In this document: piece after piece, positions 23,222-36,181 of the stretch
Layout: every line of letters starts with the position of its first letter
Position numbering within the stretch: position 1 is the first letter of the stretch
NCBI GenBank assembly: GCA_008360955.1
Contig: LUCM01008926.1
Span: 17,325-81,324 of the forward strand
DNA length: 64,000 nucleotides
Direction of reading: 5' to 3'
Origin: Fasciolopsis buskii
Lineage: Eukaryota > Platyhelminthes > Trematoda > Plagiorchiida > Fasciolidae
The notes under the pieces: generated by a model
The model's database searches: none
Seen by the model: only the letters and a program-made list of their open reading frames with translations
What the model was told of the DNA's origin: nothing
Translations under genes and position numbers: made by a program

Positions 23222-23388
23222 GTACTGCATTTTTCAGGAAGGGGGCCGCGGCCAACAGAGGGCTACCAAGTGGGAAGTTGACCGGCGATGGGAAGATTCA
23301 AACCCGCGACCTTCACGTGTAAACGCCACAACCTTATCCGCTTGGCCACCTCCGGTGTGTATGGCAGTTTGGTTACTGCAAGCTTGGC
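23222..23388 (-). repeat. tRNA-derived SINE, minus orientation
   Basis: Read on the minus strand, a tRNA-like head with an A box (GTGGCCAAGCGGATAAGG) and a decayed B box (GGTTTGAATC) is followed by a body (CAACTTCCCACTTGGTAGCC, CTCTGTTGGCCGCGG) and an A-rich end. The same unit occurs in the opposite orientation immediately to the right and at 48.5 and 56.5 kb. It is a dispersed SINE rather than a functional tRNA gene. Confidence 0.8.
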
Positions 23389-23389
23389 C

Positions 23390-23560
23390 GGCGGTGGCCA
23401 GGCGGATAAGGTCGTGGCGTTTGGACGTGAAGGTCGTAGGTTCGAATCCTCCCGCCGCCTGTCGATTTCCCCACTTGGCAACCCTCTGTTGGCCGCAGCC
23501 CCCTACCGGAAAAGTGATGCACTCTGTCATTTCATTTATGAAAGAAGTAAAAGATAGAAG
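23390..23560 (+). repeat. tRNA-derived SINE, plus orientation
   Basis: The head has a 7-bp acceptor-like stem (GGCGGTG with CGCCGCC), a B box GGTTCGAATCC and the same body and tail ('ctctgttggccgcagccccc', 'gaaagaagtaaaagata') as the other copies. It lies head to head with the minus-strand copy, so the two form a long inverted repeat. Confidence 0.82.
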
Positions 23561-24231
23561 ATGATACCCGGAAGTTGGAACTCTTCAATCAACGTTTTCT
23601 GCCTATCCTCAAAATGAACTGATGCGACAGGGTGTCCAGTGAGACATTGTTTTGACCTTAACCCTTTGTTCACGTCTAACGTTGACGGTCGCACATGTCC
23701 CAGTCGGAGCCAACGAAACAACCCGTCCTTTTCCTTGTCTAATTGGCGATGTCACCTTAATGGGCAGCTCAAGAAATGGGTCAATGCCATGGAAAATGAG
23801 GTACGGCTTCTGGAATTTCGTTAGTTTACGGAGCCCGGCGGTGGGAAAAGAATTTGGTTACGATGTTGCCGGAATTCTCCACCACCTGCCGCTTTTGGTC
23901 ACCAATAAACCCTTCCGTATCCATGCGACCGATTTATTCTTCTGTGATAGATGTCAGTGTAAAATTAGCAGTAAAGTAGATCCAGTGTGCCGGAACTAAA
24001 AAGATTTTTGATTTACTTGGAGGTTAACGCCAGACCGTTTGATGCGTTATCTAATGGATCAATATTCATCTCAGTTTCAATAACGTTAATGGGTAGTTAG
24101 TTTTTACAAATAATCGTTTATATTTGTATATTTTATTTAAAAGACGTCCTTTGTTCTTTTCGTCTTAACTCTTCACTAACTTCCATTCCATTCCCATCCT
24201 GCCGCTTTCCTGTTCTGCTTCATCTGCTTAG
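23561..24231. other. DEPDC5 intron, unassigned
   Basis: No supported exon or recognisable repeat. The open frame 23652-23999 has no motif. Confidence 0.45.
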
Positions 24232-24462
24232 CTGATCCCATAATTTTACAAATGCTCAATTCCTATGCCCGTCGTGATTTGGAGCCGACTGGTGGTGCAG
24301 CTAGTGAAACGATGCTATATTCGAGCGCGGTGAGCAGTTCGAATTGTTCATCCGGAGCATTGCAGTTATTGCATGCCGTACGTCAAGCGGCCCGAAGCGC
24401 GTTCAACTGTGAACTGCCCAACTTCTTCACGGTCGATCACTCGCTGGTTGAACAGCGTTTAA
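24232..24462 (+). CDS. DEPDC5: DEPDC5 exon just upstream of SHEN
   Basis: The acceptor is 'ttcatctgcttag' and the donor 'gtttaa|gtgagt' is perfect. In phase 1 it reads ADPIILQMLNSYARRDLEPT and later LLHAVRQAARSAFNCELPNF, ending VDHSLVEQRL. The helical, Ser-rich composition matches the linker. It ends in phase 1, exactly what the SHEN exon at 35248 needs. Confidence 0.75.
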
Positions 24463-27400
24463 GTGAGTTTTCCGCCGGTTCTTCTACTGCGTGCTCTTCT
24501 TCTGTTGTTGTTTTTTCACCGTGGACACACTCGAACGGATGTAGCAGGTCATTACGATCGCTTTTCGGGAGATTTCACTCGAGAACGATTGGCTTCCTGT
24601 CACTCACTGCTACAGACCAAGTTAACGGGAATTTTCCCCTGAAATTGAGGACGTTTTTTTCACCGATCATGCATGATTTAGATACCGTAACCAAATCTGT
24701 CCTGTTAATTTCAGATTTTATAGTTGAAATTTGTCATGAATCGGATGATAAGCACTGTATCGGATTTCTCATGCCCAGGTTGTAAAAACAAACGGATTTA
24801 TTTCCAATTGTTTACATTTCATTCTTGAACAAATGCATGGATTTGATCAGTTGTTGTTCTGCCAATTCTTGACTGGTCCGTGACCTCTGCGACTCAAAAG
24901 CTTTTTTACGATTATTCACATGTAATTCAGTCGCATGAACAATTGGTTCATTCTGTTATACTCTGTGCTACAACGTGACTTCCGGGGGGGATACTGAACC
25001 GTCTGAGAAACCTTTGTTATCAGTTATTTTTCCATCAGTACTAATTATCTGCTAATTCGGAAAGACATTCGTCATAGTGACACTGCTAATAAAAGCACCA
25101 TACATGCTCTTTTTTCTTAAGGCCCCTTAAACAAGCTTTTTCTGACAGTTTTTTTTCTGTTTGGATTGCTCTTTAGTTGCTTTTGTTTGTTCGCTTAAGT
25201 CGTTTTCAATCTTGGGAAGCTGTTCTAAAGGAGAAACCACGCAAAGATATTTGGTCTTCGATGTTCGTTGGTCAAGCAGCCATCACGGCATTCAAACCTG
25301 TAGGTTGCGAGTTGGATTCTGCACACCTCTGGTTAACTTCCTTTTTCTCCCCGTGGCAGCCATCTGGTGGCGACAGCTTCTCTTGGAACTGATAGATTTT
25401 GTAGCACTAGTATTCTGTTTGAATCATTAGGAACATGTATGAATAATGAGGCCGCTTCAGAATTGCACAGTGATTTGTCATTTATTTCTTGGCTGGGCAA
25501 GGCTAACCTTCAGAAAATATGATGATGGTTAGACGGGCAAATGTCGGGTACCTGTGTCTGACGAGAAACCATAACTCGGAAACTGATCGCGTGCTTCCGA
25601 TAAAATTTTCTTCCATTCGTGCATATGGCAAATACATACTGCCCACCTACAACAAAAAAGATGTACTTTGTGGTGCAATTAATGAAAGAAATTAAAGAAA
25701 GATAATAGATTTAAGTTGGACGCTTCCGTGCCTTATGAATCAGATCGTTGAGTTGAAGGTCCCATTTATGATTCCTAAAGCAAAACTTTCCTTGTCATAT
25801 GCGGAGCTGTGCATTACCGTTTCCGATGTCCCCTTCAATCGCACGCTTGCAACGGTTCTTGGGAAATTTCATCCCCTCGATCTAATGTCGATGACAGTGA
25901 AATGTATTCATTCGAATTTCTTTGTTCCCAATCCGCAGTTATTCTGTGTTTGTTCATGATACTTTCTCCTCTGGAATCCGGATGTATACAGTTCAATTGG
26001 ACGTTGTCTTAGCAACACTGGGTGTAAATTGACGCAATGTTCGTTCATCGTTCCTTGGTGTGTCCACTGAGTCCAGCAATTTGGAGGCAGTAGCTAATTG
26101 TTCTGAGATAATCATCAGCGGTTTTTCATTGTACAACCAACAGCATATTTTGATCCTCTTGTTAAATTCAACACCTAAGTTGGCCACTAGGAGAGGCAAA
26201 GTGACTGCCAACTGAACCGCTCTTCAAATCGATCGGATCCGCAAAAGTAATCATCTTTTTTAGTTACTCTCTTTTCAAAAATTGTTTCTCGGGAGTTATT
26301 AACTTAGACCGTAATTGGCCACCGACTGGCATGGTGGGCTCATTCGCAGTGAACTCAGATTGGCTATGTTGTTATTGGTCACCAATGGCGAGTACCAGGC
26401 GACGATTCTCGTTCACCCTTATCCAACTTTGTGCAAATAATCACAGATTATCCTTTGGTAATTCTCAGTGGTCTCTGTTGTGGGCATATCAATACCAAAA
26501 TCAAATTTCTCTCTATCATCAGCTGCCTTTAGGCAGTGGCTACTAACAACCCGATTCTAAAGATGCAAACATGCACTGTCTATAGGCTTAGAAGACCTTG
26601 TACGTCGTTGCTAAAAGTACCTAGAAATTCAACTTAAGCAGGCTTCTCAAACGATGATTGTATTCGAACTCAGTCGCTGTAAGATCCTCGCTAGTTTATG
26701 CTTATGAATGAGAATTCCCGAGATACCAACAGACGAGTATTCGGTGGTGACTCCGAGTAGTTGTAAATAGAGGAAGAATAGAGACACGAAAAAGATCGCG
26801 ACAGTAATCCCACTGTTTACTGTGTGATCAGAACTGTCAATCCAGGATACCCAGGCCCAAATGAGATGGCTAAAGAATTCCACCAATCACTGATTTCATC
26901 CCAAGGATGCCGTTTGGAGTTTTGACCAGTACGTTTTAAGATGCGTTTTATTTGGTTCATTTCTTCTCATGTTTATTCATAGGCCATAGTTAACTGTCTT
27001 AGAACATTGAGGCAAAAAGTGGGTCACTGCTTACTTGTTCGGGGAAAGTCAAAAACCAGTAATACCGATGACTCAACCAACTTTGGTTACATTTAATGAG
27101 GCGAACCTTCCGATTTCCTTCATTATGAAACACTTGGACTCATCAGATCACAAATTTAACTTGACCCAACCTTCCAAAGTAATATGGCGTGATATTGACC
27201 CGGGACGAATTTTCGTGAGCTGCATCAGTCGACACTTCGTTCGCCGAACAACCGATTAACAAAAAATTGTTTTCTTTGAACCAATCTACTAACCCTTTAA
27301 GTGCATTGGGAGAACTTTTTGTCCATTTCATTTGTCCTCATTCTTCAAACATTCGAACGTTTTTTTATTTTACCACTGTCCATTTGGGAACCTGTATAGA

Positions 27401-27639
27401 TTTGACGATATTCCTCTAGTTGGCGGAGGTAACTATGGGCCGACGTTTCGGTTGTCGCGACGGATTGTTCTAAAGGCACTTTTCTGTATGCCGGTCCGGT
27501 TTTCATTTCAAATATCTTCTTCGCATTTCCCTAGTTGTTTACATTTCGCTGTGGCAAAATCTGTACCGTAGACTCACCTTCCGGTCTCAGACTTCCCTGA
27601 CCCGAAACCGGCGTTCAACTCCGGTGTGCCAATCCTTGT
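24463..27639. other. Start of the largest DEPDC5 intron, mostly unassigned
   Basis: The intron from 24463 to 35247 is 10.8 kb. This part holds a satellite fragment at about 25540-25640. The minus-strand frame 26647-26886 (hydrophobic, 79 codons) and other short frames are unrecognised. Confidence 0.5.
25535..25640 (-). repeat. Diverged fragment of the ~310-base satellite
   Basis: 'gggtacctgtgtctgacgag', 'actgatcgcgtgcttcc' and 'ttcttccattcgtgca' correspond to 'gggtacgcatacctgacgag', 'accggtcgtgtggtccc' and 'ttttgttcatgcatcc' of the inverted half of the 47 kb array. Confidence 0.6.
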
Positions 27640-28480
27640 ATGTAAAGCCGATTCCGTGTTCACTGTAAATAGTGGTCAAAGTTGTCGTCTCTCCTTTCTT
27701 CGTGCTAACTTTGTAGTTGAAATGGTCATGGAAATGGTCCTGGCCTCATGCGAGGTTTGTGACACTTACATTTGTTCATTCAGCAATAAATGGGCGACTT
27801 TGTGCTTCAGAATGAAAGCACGGTAAATTATTGATACTCGACCGCCTCGACGAAACTATAGCATAACTGTTTTGAATCAGAGCCAAACCTTGAGTGAAAT
27901 AGATGAGTTAAATTACTTGGGCGTTTGCGTCTCATCATAGTAATATATCCGATGAAGTGTTTTCGTCCATGCAGAACACTCCTCGACATTCGCCAGCCTG
28001 AGGCACCTCTGGCGTCAATTTGACTTCAAATTATTGCTCAAAGGTTGGGTGTGCACAACACCAGTAAGGTCGTTTATGCCATACGGCTCAGAATCAACCG
28101 TTGAGAGCAGATGTGTGACTTTCGATGTCTAAACACCGACATCTTCATAGTATTTGTAGAATATGATGTTAGAATTCCCGCGGTAACTCAAAAAGTTGGC
28201 GTAAGTTATCGAGCCATAGGATTCACTTTGTAAAAGAATTCATGAGTCTAATTAAATTAACGCGGTTGAGTCATGTGTTATGCATTTTCATAGATCATCT
28301 CTGCTGTGTGCTGTTCTTCGAGGAATGTGTTGATTGAAAAACAAGTGCAACTGGCTAGTTCGTGGTTTTGGAGAAAAGGCATGGAAATCAGTGGGCTGGC
28401 TCATATAAAATCAATTTAACTAGTCTTATCTGGTTTGCAAGATCCTTCAACACCAGGGACCATAAGTTATATGGCCATGT
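27640..28480 (+). mobile_element. Degenerate RTE/CR1-like LINE, RT to C-terminus
   Basis: Plus-strand frames give SGQSCRLSFLRANFVVEMVM followed by EMVLASCE at about 27670-27760. This aligns with the LINE RT block whose usual form is SGVRQGCPLSPFLFNFVIDxIM...ALASCE. Further on, LRHLWRQFDxKLLLKG (28000), 'tacggctcagaa' and a CxxxxRI-type C-terminal block around 28100-28250 follow. Many frameshifts show that the copy is dead. Confidence 0.75.
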
Positions 28481-31400
28481 CACAAGCAGTGGCGTTGTTG
28501 AATTCGAAATACTTCCTCTTTTACATAACTCTTCAGTTTATTCTTTTGTGGTTCTTCTCTCACTTCTCTTTTGCGTAAATGTTTCTGTGTTGTCCAAGTC
28601 TAACCCAGTGTACATTCTGGTAAGGCGAATGGCTAGTGGAACTGAACTGACTTAAATAGGTCCATCTTCGTTTTAGTTGTATGTCCCTTATTTTCCGGTA
28701 CAAATTATGATGCAAGTTTAAATTTCATTTGGGTCCCTTTATCTTATCCGAACCTGAGTTCGGGGAAATCTGTTTCCTATGTGACAATATTTCTGCAACC
28801 TTAGTTTACTCCAATTCATTCTCTTTTCATGTTTGTTGTCCGATTCAACTTGTCTGTATTTCGCAGACGTTATTTCTCTTTTTTGACCGTAAATTCGCCA
28901 CTGTTTGTTGAAGCTACGCTCAAGATTAGCTTTTTCTGGTACGCCTATATATTTTTTTTCACTCCAACTTCATTTGCTCGTATATAAAAGTAAAATGTTT
29001 CTGATCCTTGATCGTTGCAGTGAACTGAATGATTGGGTCTCGTCTACTGTTGTTTTTTTTCTGATTGGGTTCATTGCTAAACCATCCAGTTAGTTGGTAA
29101 CCGTTAACTACGTTCCCTAGGTTTTCGCCTGGCAATTGCTCAGCTGTTCAATTTTTGGTCGTCGCTATTTTTTTCTTTTATTTCTTTAAAACTTGCCCCG
29201 ACAATCCTCTTTCTTGCAATCTTTTCCCGCGTATACCGTAGACAAGTGGCTAGTCATATTTGTCAATTTCTTGTCCGTAAATGACCAACCTTTTCTCTTC
29301 AGCCTTTTCCTCATAGACTCTCATGCTGTGGGATGTCTTCTCTTCGTGTCTATCTACTCATTTCCAAACTCTTTCGAGTAGTATAAGGACGCTGACTCGT
29401 AAGTGAGCATTCTCTGAACCTTCCGTTCGGTTTCTTTTTGACAGTGAAGGTTATCCATTTTGTCATTCATTATATACTACAAAAATTCATGTTTATTCAT
29501 TTCTAAATTTCCCAAAGTCTTCTAGATGCGTAGTTGTAATTACTTCCTGTGCTGCAAAAAAACCGTCAAGCTCATCCAAAATTCAGTAACGGTTGAATGC
29601 TCATATTTTTAGACGAATCTGACCAAATCATCTCCATTTTTTCTTCTGTTTTGTTTATTTTAATGAACCACCGTTAAACGGTTGATTTACGCTTATCGAA
29701 CTGTTGGCTTCAAAAAGTGCTCTCAACCGAATCGATCTATGCACACAATTCGGATGCGTTAAAATGCAAGTAGATTTTTTAGATCAGATTACGAATTCTA
29801 CAAGACTGGAAATCACCCGAATCAACCGACGCATTGGGCAACTCCATCAACGCGCGAATTCTGTTTGTGATTGTAATTCCCGGTAGTAAACTTGTCTAAT
29901 CGCAAATGTCGGTCTTGTTCCTCCGTGTTCGGCCTATATGAGGTTTTGGAAACTGGAATACGCAAACATTGTGATGCTCATCATCTCACTTTCTTCGGAT
30001 GTTGACTACGTCAACTTATCGATAATCGGAACAAGTTGGAACAAATCCGATCTGATGTGATCCGTCTTCGATAATTGTGTCATGATAGTGAAGAACGCGG
30101 ATTGTCAATCCAACATTGTTCATCCTGTTCCGTGTAGCAAACTGGTTGGAAAAACTTTGCTTGTCCAATTTTTTTCATTATACATTTGTTTTGGTGCAGA
30201 CTGTATCCAAAACGACGTGTAAGTGGTCTACTGTTTTACTAGTTGTGCTTACTGTCCCATTGATTTTGACAACAACGCACTATCATGTTATCATTAGCTT
30301 GATTATTTGTTTCTCTCAGAAATTGTTATTGTCAATACTCATAATTTATCAGCATACTAAAGGAGCTAGTATTTAATGCTTGTTTCTTCCACTTTCTTTT
30401 GTACTACTGAGACCGTAATGTTTTTGGTTATACTTCATCTTGATTAGTAGCGTGTAACTGCTGCGTTCCCTTTGCTTATTGGTTCCCTTCATTTTGTCAC
30501 TTTTCAGCCACATTGAAGAATACTCTGAAACTAATTGGTAAGGATTACATTTATTTTATCATCATCACCATCACCTCTTTTGCAAATATCTGATTAAGCA
30601 CCGGATTTATGGACATCCGGTTTTTCGTTTCATCGCACTCAAATTCTTTTTTTTTGTAATTTTTCCTATTCGAGTATGACATTGTTGCGGTCACTGGTCC
30701 GATGCGCTGGGAAACCTTAACTGGTCAGATATATATCGCGTTACACTGTGTGACCCCGAGTCCAAATAAGTACACGACGGTTGTTTTCTTCTTGTTATTC
30801 CGCTTTCAATCACATACGCGTGCACATACGCGCACCTGAGTCTCCGATTCTCTCTACCTCCTTTCTTGTCTTCCTCTTGGAGCTTTTGAAATACGAGCTT
30901 TTTTGATTATCTGTGTCCCCGTATCTTTCAATTTAATTTCCAGGTTGCTTAAACCGATTCAGGTTCGCTGCTCACCCTTGTTCATTAGTCTGGTACATTT
31001 GCTAATGGATTTGTATTTCGCGGATCTCTCTGATTATGGAGAGGGAATTCAATCCCATTTTGTTCGGATTACGTACGCCTAGGCGACTAGTGAGGATGCA
31101 TCCTTGTATACCCTACACGCGACCTTATTTCTGTTTCTACTTTTGAACTTTTCATTGGTGCACTTTCTTACTATGAACTAAATAAGTTATCGGAACTGTT
31201 CGTCGAGTTTCGCTTCTTTTCTTATGATAGCTAATTTTAATGACAGGGAAATTCGTAACATTCGCACCGCTGTTTTTCTGCTTTTGTTTTTTTTCTCGCA
31301 ACTAATTTGTTGCATCTGCATGCGTACACTATATCCGTAGTCTGTTCAATATGTAATTACTCGTGTTCTACACTCATCGCTTGTTATCCTCATTCCCGAT

Positions 31401-31985
31401 TTCGTGTTTCCTTCCTCCCTTTACTAATCTTGTATTGCGAGCATCTTTTGTCATAGTGAAGGTATCGCCAACTTTTGCCGTTGAAATCATTGAGCGATCA
31501 AATTCATCATAGGAAGGATTTGGAGCGCGAAATAGATTTTGGGACAGTTCATTTGCTATTCATGACAATTTGCAAGGGATTTCATTCCGCAATCATTACA
31601 GTCGTGTTTATATGAAGAATAACAAAGCAAGTCGAGTTGAAAAATATCCGATCTAGTCAATGTGAATAGACGAAGGTCGACGGAATGAATTAGTGGACTT
31701 TTTCCAGGAAACCCTCAAATGGATGACTGAATTAAGTTATGTGCTAATTGACTTACTTCACTCTGTTTTGGTCTAATTTTTTCTACGTGAAAAGTCGGTT
31801 TTTCAAAGATTGCCTGTGATCTCGGCAGGTTTCAATGTTCCAAAACCAACTGACAGACTTTAAGGAAATCGATAACGCTGAACTTATATCATTTGAATGT
31901 CCTGCTTACATCAAGTGTGCAATCAGGAAATTTGTGATCGCCCCCTTCCTACCACGCATCAGCCAGTTGTATTACTGGTTGCTCT
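28481..31985. other. DEPDC5 intron, unassigned
   Basis: T-rich intronic sequence. The plus-strand frame at 29704-29886 (reads, in part, TRLEITRINRRIGQLHQRAN) looks weakly coiled-coil-like, but it has no splice support and breaks after 61 codons. No further repeats were recognised. Confidence 0.45.
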
Positions 31986-32027
31986 TTCTTCATTGCCTTG
32001 CCGTTCAGTCGACATACTTAATTCCAC

Positions 32028-33515
32028 GGCGGGAAAAGATAAGAATACTACCGCAGACAACATAAGGAACACATTCTAACTGTACAAACGCACTCTTTCA
32101 ATCACTCCGATTCCACTGAAAAGGGCAACACGATCCCCACTGTTCGCGGTTCATTGCCATATTGTTCACTGTCTCCAGCCAACTAGTTGACGAGTCTTCC
32201 GGACCCCAACCACGAAGACGTGAGACATCTACTTTACCTATGTTCGTTGGACATTTTCTCATTCCACGTGGCCACGTCATCTGCTGACCTCCAGATAGCT
32301 TCTTCCACTCTGTGGGAAGAACGCAAAATAGGACACAGTATGGTAGACGTGTGTTCGCCATACGCAACACGTGACCCACGGTGTTCTGAGAGCCAACACC
32401 TAGTATTACATTCTCGACCTCCACATTACTCACCCGGTCACTCCATCCAATCCTGCACTCTGTTTTAGCGTATGCCGAGATGACAAACAATCTGCGCTGA
32501 ATACTGCTATCCTTACGGACGCCGACTGATCCGTGCAGTCTCACGACACACAAATGACTATTAATTGGGATCCAGTCTAGAAGGGCTGCTTCAGCCTTTT
32601 CGATTAAGACCATTCCTACACCGCATTGGCCCACAGCTTGAGCTGCTTCGTCTCCTGAAGTGTGAAGGAAATATCTTGACGAGAGATTAGACGCAGTCGG
32701 TTGAATTACTCTACACTACGCGAATCCTGAATTCGTGTTTCACTCACGCAGCAGACATCAATCGAAAGTGAGTCCACTGTCAGAGCCAAACAGGCCTGTT
32801 GGTCAGCCTGCATTAAAGTGCGCACATTGAAGGCGCCGAGATTCAGAGACTGACGAGGCTTGAAAAAATGTGAGCTAACAGACTGAAAACCACTTACTAC
32901 ACTACTTGACAATAAATCGTTGCGAGTGTCGGGCGTGTTAGCAATGGAGATACTATGGGTAGGCAGAAGGGGCAAACAGATTGGGTTGGAGACAGAAGAG
33001 ACAGGTTGAATAAAAGAGAGGGAACTCTGAGCAGTAGCATACTTATCAGTACCCACCCCACTTGCGCTCGATGCAATGGCCAGCACGGTCCTGATTAGCC
33101 TGCGCGACGATCGATGCAGTATGGACTAATTTGTAGGCGTGCAAATCATGGGGACTGATGAACGGGTGCTGCTACGGTGTCCAGTCCCTAAGCTGAAGAA
33201 CGATTAGGGTTCTCAACTAAAGCCTTTTATTCTGTCAGGAAACTGGCCGCAAGGTAGTGGGCAGTATCTGGGTTAAAGCGCATGTACTTGGATCAATTAT
33301 TCTTCTACTTATTTTTCCGACTGAGCTGGTAACTCGGCCCAACCCCCAACTGGGAAGACCAGGAAACTATTTCGTCAGGCCTCTATCCATTGACCTTCCA
33401 GGAATGATTGGATATTCGGCTTGAGATAAGCCATCCTGTATAGCTTGTTGGGGCATGGAGGCACGCGAGCCGTCACATCACGTCATGGTGCAGTCTCATT
33501 GTGACAGCACTCCTT
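32028..33515 (-). mobile_element. Internally deleted LINE (non-autonomous derivative), copy 2
   Basis: On the minus strand this has the same structure as copy 1: leader (33515-33090), endonuclease start (LNLGAFNVRTLMQADQQACL, VCCVSETRIQDS at about 32860-32710), then VVRLHGSVGVRKDSSIQRR directly joined to the C-terminal part (QNTVGHVLRMANTRLPYCVL through WGPEDSSTSWLETVNN). The ORF 32634-32098 is open for 178 codons across the deletion joint. Endonuclease catalytic segments and the whole reverse transcriptase are missing, so it can move only in trans, if at all. About 355 bases (32038-32393) appear identical to 14351-14706. The 3' UTR seen in copy 1 is absent. Confidence 0.78.
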
Positions 33516-35247
33516 CAGTCCACATAAAGCTGGTTTTCTTCGTGTTGCTGTGATTGGATCCCAGTAGTTTCCTCATGTTAATCGCGTTTCATCTTCCCGA
33601 AATTCATCGTTTCTGTGCGCGTAGTTCATGGGCAGTGTCATTTCCTACTGCGATTTGTGTGCGTTAATACCCGTGCCGATCGTTCGGGGAATTCGACTGT
33701 CGCGACTACTGAATTTCTCTTCATCGCGGTTTTTTGTAGTTTTTCATTTGTTTCGCTGCATCCAGGATCATCAAATGATTAACTGTATTCTAATGTTTTG
33801 AGCTTGTTTTTTCGTCAAACTGAAAGAAAATGGAAAACCATCGGTTCGTTATCAACCCAGAATCGAGCAAATTAAGGGTCGCAGGTTCATTTATCAAGAT
33901 CCGCAAGAATTCTGCTGGGTTTTTTTCAACCATATTACGTGATAATTAGAACACTTTCGAACCAAATAGGTCTCTCATTAGTAAGTTGATCCATAGAATG
34001 TTTGTCTAATAGGAAACCCGACATAGCTTGCTCGCGAATGTCTTCAAATATTGTGCGATATAACTCGAGGATCACTTGACTCCGACCTACGCATCACCAT
34101 AAGTTAAACTTTCAAAACATGACCCGCCCATGTTCATTTTCCTACTTTTCGCTAGGCCAACTGAAAGTTATTAGCTTATCGGAGGATGCGGTGTTCAACC
34201 TGTGGAGATTTTAAGTGAAACGAAATAAGAATGGATTCTCTTACCGGGTATATGGTGTGATTTATCCGTTAATCTTTTGTTTTAAATAACATTACCTCAA
34301 CTACTCATCAGACATACAATCTGGGGACATGTTGGCGTATTTAGATGCGGTTAAACGTATCGTCATAATTATACGTGATTTGGAACAAAAGCCCGTATTT
34401 CTTCTGACAGAGCAAGGTTATTTGGCCTTTTTGAAAACATTTGTTTCTCCATTATGCAAAAACTCAAGGTCATACCAGCTGGTCCTTTTTAGTAGCACGC
34501 TTGTTTGGTAAGATTTTTGGGAATGCATCGTTCCCTCTCTTTTTTTGAAAAGTAGCAAAAAATATTTTTATTTTTTACCAGTGATGTGCCATGTTATAAT
34601 CTCAATCTCCTCGGATCAATCTAATTGCTAACAAGAGGTTGTGTTCAGCCAGAAATTTGATTTTATGGGTCTGTAACAGCTGGACTGATTGAGAGCGGTT
34701 AACAACTAAGTATGGGAACGTACATGTTTACCGTCAAACTAGATTAGTGTTGGAAAGGCTATTTGTAGGCAACCATCATTGTGTATGTCTATGTATTCAG
34801 GTCTCCAGTTGGGATCCTAACACTTTTAGTCACTTTCCCATGCACAACCCATAAGAGGCTACATCTTCATTTCTGCAGTGTCGTATAAGTGGTGCGCACC
34901 AAGTAAAGACAAGAAATTGGTATTCCTTATTCCTGCATAAGATCGTGCTCAAGTTCATTGACCAACTTCGCACTTCCCAGTACATGGATACCAATCGATC
35001 TAGGGCTTAGCACGTAAATTCCTAATTCATCCATCAATGACTGTGGTGGGTTTTTGAACGTTCGTTGTTTGCGGAACTCACTTTTTGTTTCCAAACCACA
35101 TTATTTTGTTGTCCGGTAAAAGGACTTGCAAATGCGGGCGAAATTTAGCCATACTGGTTTATACAGGTGATCACTTGTTAAACTTTAGATAAGAACAAAA
35201 ACGGTTTCTTCTCATGTTCCCGTTTTTTGTGGTTTCTGCGTTTCTAG
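33516..35247. other. End of the largest DEPDC5 intron, unassigned
   Basis: No exon or recognisable repeat was found between the LINE and the SHEN exon. Confidence 0.5.
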
Positions 35248-35404
35248 GCGTTGATTGGAAATCTGTGTCCACACCCGCCTCCCTACCAATCGCTGTGAAT
35301 TTCTTTCCGGATTCGCATACTTTGAAAAGCGATTGTTACACTCTTCACGAATATCGCGTCGTGCCTTACGGTTACAGCCCAGAGGAATGGGAATCTAGGC
35401 ACAA
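35248..35404 (+). CDS. DEPDC5: DEPDC5 exon: start of SHEN region
   Basis: The acceptor is 'tctgcgtttctag' and the donor is 'cacaa|gtaagc'. Two bases complete a Ser codon from the exon ending at 24462. It then reads VDWKSVSTPASLPIAVNFFP, DSHTLKSDCYTLHEYRVVPY and ends EEWESRH in phase 2. The human protein has approximately [21 protein letters not shown] at this place, which makes this the strongest single match in the window. VDWKS-TPA-LP is diagnostic of Iml1/DEPDC5. Confidence 0.95.
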
Positions 35405-36090
35405 GTAAGCCTAGACATTAATTGTTGTGTCACGTTTTGCAATTTAGTTTGCTAGAACGAATCTTTGGAACTACACAGGACATTTCTGATATGTCCATAG
35501 CACACCACCTGATCGCTTGATAGATCTGATTCAAATGTTTTCTTCCTGGTCATGTGTGGATATTTCTAGCCAGCCTTCAGTGCAGTATTTCATACACGTT
35601 TCTAACCGTGACACGTTTTTGTGTACTGCTGTCAACCATTCGAAAGTGATATCTAGCTTAATATCTGTGTTGCAATGTCGCCCACATGTTGGTAATGGAG
35701 CGGGAATCTTGATGACAGGAAAATGGCTTTGTGAAACAGTAAATTTGTTGGAGTTATTTGAGTGTTTGAATTTGTGGGAGATTTTCATTTGCCCTCTAGG
35801 ATTGTCGTCCTTGTTTTGTTTTGTTGAGACGTCAGTTCGTGGCGACTCGATTTTCGTTATCGGTCAACTTATCAGTGTGTGCTGATCGATTTGCATATGT
35901 AAAAGTCAAGACATCTTGATCACATTGTCCTCGGCGCGTTTCTTCCATTCCTCAGTGGATCATTTTTCTCCGTATGGTTGGCAAATCATAGTTGCCATTT
36001 GGATCCGTTCAGGCGAACAAGAATGAGTTCTGTTGTTATGTAATCTCGCTCTTTTGTTCATTTGGCTTTCTTTTTCTCATTTCCAACCAG

Positions 36091-36181
36091 TTTTGATAAA
36101 GAACCCGGTCAGGTTTATCTTCGTCGGCCGATGACAGTTCGAGAAGTGTTTCATGAAATGATCCTCCAGCGACTTAGCCAC
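36091..36181 (+). CDS. DEPDC5: DEPDC5 exon: REVFHEMILQRLSH
   Basis: The acceptor is 'ttccaaccag' and the donor is 'agccac|gtaagt'. In phase 2 from the SHEN exon it reads FDKEPGQVYLRRPMTVREVF and HEMILQRLSH, matching the family motif that reads approximately YRKPLTTEEVFKELISQRLAQ. It ends in phase 0. Confidence 0.93.

Noticed and set aside
23390..23460. Candidate functional tRNA gene
   Set aside because: The anticodon arm is irregular and the same head with the same 3' body recurs at 23.2, 48.5 and 56.5 kb, so it is a SINE head.
27578..27815. Two minus-strand segments with good splice sites that join in phase (RAFILKHKVAHLLLNEQ, then EHGIGFTYKDWHTGVERRFR)
   Set aside because: The plus strand of the same bases reads as a LINE reverse transcriptase (SCRLSFLRANFVVEMVM...LASCE), continuous with the LINE to the right. 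The minus-strand frames are its shadow.
29704..29886. Weakly coiled-coil-like frame (TRLEITRINRRIGQLHQRAN)
   Set aside because: No splice sites in phase. The frame ends after 61 codons and later sequence does not continue it.
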